This document shows positions 42,353-48,672 of a DNA stretch of 48,672 nt, in pieces. Both the position numbers and the translations under genes were made by a program. Numbering within the stretch: the first letter of the stretch is position 1; each line of letters begins with the position of its first letter. The notes beneath the pieces are model-generated. The model was not told where the DNA came from, ran no database searches, and saw only the letters and a list, made by a program, of their open reading frames with translations. The stretch is from Hathewaya proteolytica DSM 3090 (GTDB taxonomy: Bacteria; Bacillota; Clostridia; Clostridiales; Clostridiaceae): positions 1-48,672 of the forward strand of contig NZ_FRAD01000020.1 of the NCBI RefSeq assembly GCF_900142225.1, read 5' to 3'.

Positions 42353-43810
42353 ATGAACATAAAAATATTGAAAAGCAAGGGTGTAAAGGATTTGGGCTAT
42401 ACTCTTATGGCAAATTTCTTAATGCTCTTGTCTGGTATTGCTAGCACTTTCATAATTGCCAAAATATGGACTACAGATGTGACCAAGTGGTATGCCTACA
42501 GCAAGGTGTTTACACTGTACTTAGGATATGTAGGGTTCTTCCATTTTGGCTTTAACGATGGCATTATGGTGAACTACGGAAACTATGATTATGAAACATT
42601 ACCGAGAAAAAAATTTAGATCTTATTTCCGATTTTTGCTCTGTTTTCAGGTGGGGATAGCGTTGATGTTGTCTCTTATTTCTTTTGTAATTACCAAGGAC
42701 TATATAAGACTTATGATAGATTTATTTATCTGTGTTAATATTGTTATTATGAACCTTACGTGCTATTTCGAGTTCATTAGCCAGATTGTAAGGCGATTTA
42801 AGCTGTATTCCTATAACACTATGCTGAATAAAGGATTTTATATTGTCAGTATTTTGGCCCTATATCTCATGAGAAATAAGCTAACAGATTTGAGGAAACT
42901 AGCATTATTCATGGGTCTACAGACTTTTATAGGTATTATAGTGCTAGTAATATACATAATTCGCTTTAAGGAAATCACCTTTGGCAAGGGGGAGACTAGG
43001 GGAGAACTAATAAAGGATATTAAAAGCAATATGCAATTGGGCTTTTTTATCATGTTGGGCAACTTTGTAAGCATAATAATCATTGGGGTGGATAGAATTC
43101 TCATAGACAATCTGCAAAGGGCGGGTATTATGTTTACTCAAGCTGATATGTCCATGTATTCTTTTGCAGTATCACTCCTAAATATGGTGTACATCTTGTT
43201 AAATGGGATCAAATCTCTAGCTTATCCTTATTTGGCAAGAATTAAAAAAGAAAACTTAGCTGAAAGCTATTGTATTTTAAAGGACATCATATTTGTGGTA
43301 TTTGGCTATTGTCTTTGTGCTTATTTCGTTTTTTACCTTATAATACTTCGTTGGTTCCCAGTGTTTAAAGATGCACTAAGTGTCACTGCTATTATATTTC
43401 CCACAATATTGATAAGCGCCACCATAAATATTGTGACTTGTAATTATTACAAGATCTTAAAGCTTAAAAAAGAGTATACTAAAAACAGCATTATTGGCGT
43501 AGTAGTTTCACTTATCACCATTGCCATTGCAGCTACTGTATTTAAGACTAAGGAGGCAATTGCAGTGTCATCTCTTGCAGCCTTTTATATATGGGGGATA
43601 TACGGAGATGAGTATTTTGGAAAGAAACTTAGCATATCCACGAGAAAACATTATATAGCACAAATTCTTGCTATAGTACTATTTTTGTTTACAACAACTA
43701 TGAATAAATGGTACGTTGGCATTGTAGTATACATAATAGGATTTACACTTATAAGTTATGTATTCTTTGGGAAAAGTCTTAAGAATTTAATAAAAAAATT
43801 TACAAAATAG
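42353..43810 (+). CDS. Flippase-like membrane protein (MVF/polysaccharide export family)
   Basis: A 485-residue polytopic protein with about 12-14 helices. It begins GVKDLGYTLMANFLMLLSGI, the pattern seen in Wzx-type polysaccharide flippases and related oligosaccharide-lipid flippases. HFGFNDGIMVNYGNYDYETL sits after helix 2. No glycosyltransferase genes are nearby, unlike usual wzx loci. It has GAGGAT before the ATG and is followed 15 bases later by an ABC exporter half, so it shares an operon with a heterodimeric exporter. Substrate unknown; cell-wall or surface polymer export is possible. Confidence 0.72.
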   Translation: MNIKILKSKGVKDLGYTLMANFLMLLSGIASTFIIAKIWTTDVTKWYAYSKVFTLYLGYVGFFHFGFNDGIMVNYGNYDYETLPRKKFRSYFRFLLCFQVGIALMLSLISFVITKDYIRLMIDLFICVNIVIMNLTCYFEFISQIVRRFKLYSYNTMLNKGFYIVSILALYLMRNKLTDLRKLALFMGLQTFIGIIVLVIYIIRFKEITFGKGETRGELIKDIKSNMQLGFFIMLGNFVSIIIIGVDRILIDNLQRAGIMFTQADMSMYSFAVSLLNMVYILLNGIKSLAYPYLARIKKENLAESYCILKDIIFVVFGYCLCAYFVFYLIILRWFPVFKDALSVTAIIFPTILISATINIVTCNYYKILKLKKEYTKNSIIGVVVSLITIAIAATVFKTKEAIAVSSLAAFYIWGIYGDEYFGKKLSISTRKHYIAQILAIVLFLFTTTMNKWYVGIVVYIIGFTLISYVFFGKSLKNLIKKFTK

Positions 43811-43825
43811 AGTGAGGATGGTAAC

Positions 43826-45619
43826 TTGAAATTCTTTAAAAAATATGTAAAAAAGTATTGGAAATTATTTGTTCTTGCCGTAGGGTGCCTTTCCATGGAA
43901 GCTTTTTGCGATTTACTTCAGCCAACTATAATGTCGAAAATTATCGATAAAGGTGTAAAAAATGGGGATCTTCAATATGTTATGAATATGGGGATCCTCA
44001 TGTTGTCTGTGGCAGCGGTGGGTGCTATCTTCGCTGTCAGCAGAAATATTTTGGCAACTCATGTGTCTTATAAGTTTGGGGCTGAATTGCGCCTTGATTT
44101 ATTTAAAAAGGTACAAAGCCTTTCCTTTGAATCTGTAGACAAGTTTGGAGGGGCTTCTTTGGTTACTAGGCTCACTAACGATGTAACCCAAGTTCAAAAC
44201 TTTACAAATGGCATGATGAGAATATTCGTTAAGGCACCTATATTGTGTGTGGGAAGCATAGTCATGGCTGTAAAGCTGAATTGGAGAATGTCTTTGGTAT
44301 TTTTAGCTGTAATTCCAATGGTAATAATTATCATCATGATAAATATGAGAACAGGCTACCCTTTTTTTATGAAAATACAAGATAAAATGGATGGCGTCAA
44401 TGGGGTCATGAAGGAATATTTGTCTGGAATTAGGGTAGTTAGGGCTTTTAACCGATGTGATTATGAAGAGAAGAAATTTGAAAAGGCCAATGAAGATTTG
44501 GCAGATACTTCTGTAAAAGCTATGAGGATAATGGCTATTTTTTCTCCTTGTATAATGCTGGTGGTGAATTTAGGAATCGTGGCTATTCTGTGGATTGGTG
44601 GGATAAAGGTAAACAACGGTACCATGGCTGTGGGGCAAATAATGGCTTTTATAAACTACATGACTCAGATATTGTTTTCTCTTACCATGATTTCCCACGT
44701 ATTTATGATGTTCATTAAAGCAAAGGCTTCTTATGAACGAATAGGTCAGGTATTTAAAGAGGATACAGTAAGCGAATTTGGAGAACAATTTTTTGAAGAT
44801 AAATATTTTGAAAAACAATTGGAAGAATATTTAAAAGAACAGCAACCTGTTTTAGAGTTTAACAAGGTGGAATTTTCCTATTATAAGGACACAGGGGAAT
44901 TAGCGCTAAAAGATGTTAGTTTCAAGTTAAATAGAGGTGAAACATTGGGGATAATAGGTTCTACAGGTTCAGGGAAAAGCACTATAATCAGCATGATACA
45001 GGGATTTTATGCTCCCTATAGTGGGGAAATAAAATTTAATGGTGTAAACATAAAAGATGTAGATATAAAGAAACTTAGAGGGATTATGGCGGTGGTACCT
45101 CAAAAGGTTGTGTTGTTTTCTGGCACCATAGAGGACAATATAAAATGGGGCGACGAAACTGCAGATAAAAATAAGGTTGAGACTATGGCTAAGCTATCCA
45201 TGGCCCATGAGTTTATTGAAGGTTTCCCAGAGAAGTACGGTACTATGCTTGGACAAGGTGGTGTTAATCTATCTGGTGGACAAAAACAGAGAATTTCCAT
45301 TGCCAGGGCATTGATGAGACAACCTCAGCTTTTCATAATGGACGATTGCACCAGTGCCTTAGATGTAGTGACAGAGTCAAAAATAAGAAGTGCACTTAAA
45401 AATTACTCTAAGGGAATGACAACTATTGTTGTTGCCCAGAGGATAACTTCTGTGATGTACGCGGATAAGATTCTTGTCATGGACAATGGCACTGTTGCAG
45501 GCATTGGAACCCATGAAGAACTTATGGACAAGTGTCATATATACAAGGATATCTATACATCTCAGATAGGAAAGGGGATGGAAAATCGTGGCCAATCATC
45601 AGCAAAAACAAAACTTTAG
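43826..45619 (+). CDS. Heterodimeric ABC exporter, subunit with degenerate catalytic site
   Basis: A 597-residue half-exporter: six helices in the first 320 residues, then an NBD. Walker A is GSTGSGKSTI, signature NLSGGQKQRISIARAL, but Walker B ends IMDDCTSALD: the catalytic Glu is Asp. That marks the degenerate site of heterodimeric exporters such as TM287/288 and LmrCD. Start TTG 43826 has GAGGATGG before it. It overlaps the second subunit by 32 bases. It probably exports drugs, lipids or peptides. Confidence 0.92.
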   Translation: MKFFKKYVKKYWKLFVLAVGCLSMEAFCDLLQPTIMSKIIDKGVKNGDLQYVMNMGILMLSVAAVGAIFAVSRNILATHVSYKFGAELRLDLFKKVQSLSFESVDKFGGASLVTRLTNDVTQVQNFTNGMMRIFVKAPILCVGSIVMAVKLNWRMSLVFLAVIPMVIIIIMINMRTGYPFFMKIQDKMDGVNGVMKEYLSGIRVVRAFNRCDYEEKKFEKANEDLADTSVKAMRIMAIFSPCIMLVVNLGIVAILWIGGIKVNNGTMAVGQIMAFINYMTQILFSLTMISHVFMMFIKAKASYERIGQVFKEDTVSEFGEQFFEDKYFEKQLEEYLKEQQPVLEFNKVEFSYYKDTGELALKDVSFKLNRGETLGIIGSTGSGKSTIISMIQGFYAPYSGEIKFNGVNIKDVDIKKLRGIMAVVPQKVVLFSGTIEDNIKWGDETADKNKVETMAKLSMAHEFIEGFPEKYGTMLGQGGVNLSGGQKQRISIARALMRQPQLFIMDDCTSALDVVTESKIRSALKNYSKGMTTIVVAQRITSVMYADKILVMDNGTVAGIGTHEELMDKCHIYKDIYTSQIGKGMENRGQSSAKTKL

Positions 45620-47444
45620 TGATACTTCCATGCCAAGATTGAAAGTTGGCGGATTTGGAAATGGGCATAGACAAGTTGTTGTACAAAAGCCCAAGAGTTT
45701 TAAGAAAACCATGATGAGAGTGTGGAAATACTTTGATGGTGAACATGGTAAGCTATTGCTAATGTGTTTTTTTATGATATTAAGTTCTCTAATTGGGGTA
45801 TTTGTACCACATATCATAGGTAAAGCGGTGGACATCATGGATGTGTCAGTATCTAATATAAATTTTAATATTTTATTTTTTATGCTTCTATTCATGGTAG
45901 TGGCATATGTGGTGGATGCAGCTTTGAATTTTCTACAATCCTTTGTATTGGCGGGTGTATCCCAGCGTATGGTAAAAAATTTGCGAAGGGTTTTATTCAA
46001 TAAATTACAACGTCTGCCCGTGGCATACTTCGATGGTAACAGCAAAGGCGACATTATGAGTAGACTTGCCAATGATATTGACAATGTAAGTACAACAGTT
46101 TCTCAATCCATATTACAGCTTATGGCTGGTGTGATTTCCATTGTGGGGTCCCTCATCATGATGCTATATTTAAGTACCTTATTGACCGTGGCTACAATAA
46201 TCACAGTGCCTCTTGTATTCTTTCTTACTAAAACCGTTGCTAAAAAGACAGCCCCTCTTTTTAGGATGCAGCAGAGACAGCTTGGACTACTGAATGGCAC
46301 CATAGAAGAGAGCGTATCTGGTATATATGTTGTAAAATCCTTTGGCCATGAAGATAAAATCATAGAACATTTTGCAAAAACCAATGAGGAGCTATGCAGT
46401 GTTGGTATAAAGGCTCAGGTATTGTCAGGACTTATTATGCCGCTAATGAATGTAATAAATAATATCGGATTTACCATGGTTGCTTGGGTTGGAGGAATTA
46501 TGGCTGTTAAGGGTCAGATAGGTGTGGGCATAATATCCAGCTTTATAATATATTCAAAACAATTTTCTAGACCTCTAAATGACTTTGCAAATGTATTCAA
46601 TACGCTTCAATCGGCAGTGGCTGGAGCAGAGAGAGTTTTTGAAATTCTTGATGAAGCTGAAGAAGTGGATGACAAGGAAGGGGCTATAGAAATTCAGCAG
46701 GTAAAAGGTGATGTGGAATTTAAAAATGTTAGCTTTGCTTACAGAGAGGATGTAAACATCTTGAATAATGTATCCTTCAAGGTGAAGGCTGGTAGCACCA
46801 TAGCTTTGGTTGGCTCTACTGGCGCCGGGAAAACCACCATCGTAAACCTTTTAACTAGATTTTACGATGTTACTGAGGGGACAATACTAATTGATGGTAC
46901 AGATATTCAGATGCTAAAGAGGAGTAATCTTAGAGATATGTTTGGCATAGTCCTTCAGGATACTTATCTTTTTACAGGTACTATAAAAGAAAACATAATG
47001 TATGGGAATCCAGAGGCCACAGAAGAACAAATAAAAAAAGCAGCTATAATGGCCAATGCCCATGGTTTCATTAGCAGGTTAAGGCAAGGATACAATACTA
47101 TGATTTACGAAGGTGGAAGCAATCTAAGTCAAGGTGAGAGACAGCTAATTGCCATTGCTAGAGCTATACTCAGCAATCCGTCAATCCTTATATTAGATGA
47201 GGCTACTAGCAATGTGGATACCCGGACAGAAAAACATATACAATCAGCCATGATTGAACTTATGAGGGGTAGAACAAGCTTTATCATAGCCCACAGGCTT
47301 AGTACCATTAGGGAAGCTGATGTGATCATGGTAATAAACCATGGTGAAATCATAGAACAGGGCAGTCACGACCAACTCATGGACATGAAAGGCTTCTACT
47401 ACGAAATGTGTATGAGCCAATTGGAAAACAGGTATAATGATTAG
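45588..47444 (+). CDS. Heterodimeric ABC exporter, catalytically competent subunit
   Basis: A 618-residue half-exporter with a 40-residue N-terminal extension, six helices and an NBD. Walker A is GSTGAGKTTIVNLL, signature NLSQGERQLIAIARAI, Walker B LILDEATSNVD with the catalytic Glu, and the switch His in IAHRLSTI. It complements the degenerate partner. Starts at GTG 45588 after AAGGGG, inside the end of the first subunit, a layout that ensures equal synthesis. No clear terminator follows. Confidence 0.92.
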   Translation: MANHQQKQNFSDTSMPRLKVGGFGNGHRQVVVQKPKSFKKTMMRVWKYFDGEHGKLLLMCFFMILSSLIGVFVPHIIGKAVDIMDVSVSNINFNILFFMLLFMVVAYVVDAALNFLQSFVLAGVSQRMVKNLRRVLFNKLQRLPVAYFDGNSKGDIMSRLANDIDNVSTTVSQSILQLMAGVISIVGSLIMMLYLSTLLTVATIITVPLVFFLTKTVAKKTAPLFRMQQRQLGLLNGTIEESVSGIYVVKSFGHEDKIIEHFAKTNEELCSVGIKAQVLSGLIMPLMNVINNIGFTMVAWVGGIMAVKGQIGVGIISSFIIYSKQFSRPLNDFANVFNTLQSAVAGAERVFEILDEAEEVDDKEGAIEIQQVKGDVEFKNVSFAYREDVNILNNVSFKVKAGSTIALVGSTGAGKTTIVNLLTRFYDVTEGTILIDGTDIQMLKRSNLRDMFGIVLQDTYLFTGTIKENIMYGNPEATEEQIKKAAIMANAHGFISRLRQGYNTMIYEGGSNLSQGERQLIAIARAILSNPSILILDEATSNVDTRTEKHIQSAMIELMRGRTSFIIAHRLSTIREADVIMVINHGEIIEQGSHDQLMDMKGFYYEMCMSQLENRYND

Positions 47445-47460
47445 ATCGTGGGGAAGTTTG

Positions 47461-47489
47461 TTGTTAAATATCTGGAAATTGTGTATAAT
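47461..47489 (+). promoter_or_regulatory. Promoter of the MNT/HEPN pair
   Basis: TTGTTA (47461-47466) and TATAAT (47484-47489) are spaced by 17 bases, about 60 bases before ATG 47553. Confidence 0.65.
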
Positions 47490-47552
47490 ATAAACATGAT
47501 TATTAGTTTTAAGTGGAGTTTTGAATTCAATATTCGTTAGTTGAGGTAATAT

Positions 47553-47987
47553 ATGAAAAAAGTAGAATTGAAAAATTGCAGTTTATCCGTAGAAATTCTT
47601 CATGATATAATTTGTATAGCTGTTTTTGGAAGTTATCATGAAGAAAGTTTTAATGAGCATAGAAGTGATATCGATATAATGATTCTTTGTGAAAAAGCTT
47701 TGGATATTAATCGAGAGGTTGAAATCCAAGATTATCTTCAAGGTAAATTGGGCGATTTTTTCCAATTTGATAATTTTCATTTTACTTTCATAAGTGATTT
47801 GAACTATCCTTTTAGTGAATTATTAATTAGCAGCAATGACAAACTTGTTTACAAAGAAGAGAAATATTTTGATTACGTTCTTGCCTACACTACCTTTAAA
47901 AGAGATAGGGAAAACTTAGAAATAATGAGGCAATGTAATAACAAGGAATTGGAGGAATGTAGACGTGGTATATTATACTTATTTTAA
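47553..47987 (+). CDS. MNT-domain nucleotidyltransferase antitoxin (MntA-like)
   Basis: A 144-residue minimal nucleotidyltransferase. The active site reads VFGSYHEESF...RSDIDIMIL: GS, then DxD after 11 residues instead of the usual ten, and without the usual G after GSxxR. In MntA-HepT systems such a protein AMPylates a tyrosine of the HEPN toxin and so neutralises it. ATG 47553 follows GAGG. It overlaps the HEPN gene by 23 bases. Its own promoter lies at 47461. It is assigned by motif and gene order rather than by close similarity I could test. Confidence 0.8.
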   Translation: MKKVELKNCSLSVEILHDIICIAVFGSYHEESFNEHRSDIDIMILCEKALDINREVEIQDYLQGKLGDFFQFDNFHFTFISDLNYPFSELLISSNDKLVYKEEKYFDYVLAYTTFKRDRENLEIMRQCNNKELEECRRGILYLF

Positions 47988-48300
47988 TTCTTTTTGTGAA
48001 TTTGGTATAGATATGTGTGAGACTTATCTTGTATCCACTAATAACTATATTCTTAATAAGTCTGGTCCAGAAATTATAGAATTAGCCAGTGATTTTGGTT
48101 TTATTGATAAGGAAGATTCCAAAAAACTTGAGGGTATAGTGAGGCTTAGAAATAGATATACACATGATTACTACCAGAAAAAACAGGCTAGAGACAGAAT
48201 CATAAACATATGTAAAAATGAGCTTACTACTTTTGATATGTTCTTAGAGGCGTCGCAAGATAAAATTAGATTATTTTTAAAAAGAAACTCGGAGCAGTAA
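47965..48300 (+). CDS. HEPN-domain toxin (HepT-like ribonuclease)
   Basis: A 111-residue helical protein. The HEPN active-site motif RNRYTHDYY (R-x4-H-x-Y) lies near residues 72-80. Arg and His form the RNase site, and the Tyr is the residue AMPylated by MntA. GTG 47965 has GGAGGA about nine bases upstream inside the MNT gene. The pair forms a likely type VII toxin-antitoxin or defence module. The gene ends only five bases before the end of an IS3-type element, so its 3' flank has been disrupted. The toxin itself looks intact. Confidence 0.82.
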   Translation: MVYYTYFNSFCEFGIDMCETYLVSTNNYILNKSGPEIIELASDFGFIDKEDSKKLEGIVRLRNRYTHDYYQKKQARDRIINICKNELTTFDMFLEASQDKIRLFLKRNSEQ

Positions 48301-48305
48301 TAAAA

Positions 48306-48672
48306 TGTACCCTTTGTCAAGGACAATTTAAAAAAGCCTCGGCACAATTGAGAAGATGATTTCTGTATTGAACAGGGGTCATCTTTTTTAAGTTCCATTG
48401 ATATCTATAGTTATTATAATAAATCATATATTGCTTAATTTCCCGCTTTAACTCTTCTAAAGTTTTACAGGGCTTTATGTATGTCTCATCTTTAAAATGT
48501 CCGAAGAATGATTCTTGTGGTGCATTATCCCAACAGTTACCACGTCTAGACATAGATTGTCCTAATTTATATTTCTTTACTAATTTTTGAAAAGCTGGAC
48601 TAGTATAATGAATGCCTTGATCTGAATGGATAAAAGCATCTTTAGTTAATTTTACATTCCTGTTATTCTTTA
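48306..48672 (-). mobile_element. IS3-family insertion sequence (partial)
   Basis: The likely terminal inverted repeat is TGTACCCTTTGTCAAGGACA at 48306-48325, beginning with TG as in IS3-family ends and overlapping the transposase stop. The other end is outside the window, so target duplication cannot be checked. It inserted just 3' of the HEPN toxin gene. Confidence 0.8.
48317..48672 (-). CDS. IS3-family transposase OrfB (IS150 group), C-terminal part
   Basis: About 118 residues of the integrase-type catalytic domain, open to the window edge. The frame contains FIHSDQGIHYTSPAFQKLV, with the second acidic residue of the DDE site, and SRRGNCWDNAPQESFFGHFK, with the final Glu of DDE. YNNYRYQWNLKKMTPVQYR is the typical IS3 C-terminus. 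The ATG at 48553 is internal. The stop codon lies within the terminal inverted repeat. No frameshift is seen in this part, so the element may be functional. Confidence 0.93.
   Translation of the reverse strand, partial: KNNRNVKLTKDAFIHSDQGIHYTSPAFQKLVKKYKLGQSMSRRGNCWDNAPQESFFGHFKDETYIKPCKTLEELKREIKQYMIYYNNYRYQWNLKKMTPVQYRNHLLNCAEAFLNCP

Noticed and set aside
1..48672. CRISPR arrays, tRNA and rRNA genes.
   Set aside because: No regularly spaced repeats, cloverleaf-like genes or rRNA sequences were seen on either strand.

Overview
The window is a stretch of chromosome from an AT-rich, low-GC Gram-positive anaerobe, most likely a spore-forming Clostridium or close relative. The evidence is strongly purine-rich ribosome binding sites, a class III fructose bisphosphatase, AbrB beside rsmI as in other Firmicutes, a YtaF sporulation membrane protein, DUF1659/DUF2922/YvrJ small proteins, RsgI-type and LysM wall proteins, and an arginine deiminase pathway. 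I do not name a species. All assignments come from reading the sequence; no database search was run.

Layout. 1-3260: the 3' part of a secreted M6 (immune inhibitor A-like) metalloprotease, then a leucine-rich-repeat gene remnant with no start. 3348-8809: a TPM-domain/zinc-ribbon membrane pair, a LysM wall protein, a small cysteine-rich protein and fbp. 8820-9473: a 650-base non-coding stretch with a strongly folded element and three further hairpins. 9474-16717: a small unknown gene, a TetR-MMPL exporter-heptad-repeat protein operon under a clear palindromic operator, and a two-gene ABC exporter behind a different tandem operator. 16933-20313: yabB-like methyltransferase, rsmI, an NlpC/P60 hydrolase and divergent abrB. 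20697-22389: transaldolase-like aldolase, DUF1836 protein and a 49-residue YvrJ protein. 22471-26028: arginine fermentation genes in the order arcC-arcA-arcB, with an ArgR-like palindrome and good promoters; no arcD is present here. 26094-28871 (minus): CPA2 antiporter, a PII-like small protein with a folded leader, and an M24 aminopeptidase. 29089-30969: an unknown acidic protein, DUF1659, DUF2922 and ispF. 31156-33890: a NatAB-type ABC exporter, a DnaA-box-rich intergenic region, and an orphan RsgI N-terminal-domain protein. 34116-38890: a complete BMP-type nucleoside ABC importer, followed by a YjiH-type nucleoside-recognition membrane protein (minus). 40574-42116: acyl-ACP thioesterase and ytaF. 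42353-47444: a flippase-like protein with a heterodimeric ABC exporter. 47553-48672: an MNT/HEPN toxin-antitoxin pair with an IS3-family element inserted a few bases after its stop codon.

How it fits together. The arginine deiminase genes give ATP, ammonia and CO2 from arginine. Fbp and the transaldolase-like enzyme serve sugar-phosphate metabolism, and the BMP importer, perhaps with the YjiH protein, suggests nucleoside scavenging. Four separate export systems (MMPL, BcrA/B-like, NatA/B-like, heterodimeric ABC) point to drug, peptide or ion efflux. The most unusual signals are non-coding: the folded element at 8841-8966, the leader at 27691-27757, two genes whose Shine-Dalgarno and start codon are separated by a compact hairpin (29059-29091 and 34084-34118), and a DnaA-box cluster at 33066-33280.
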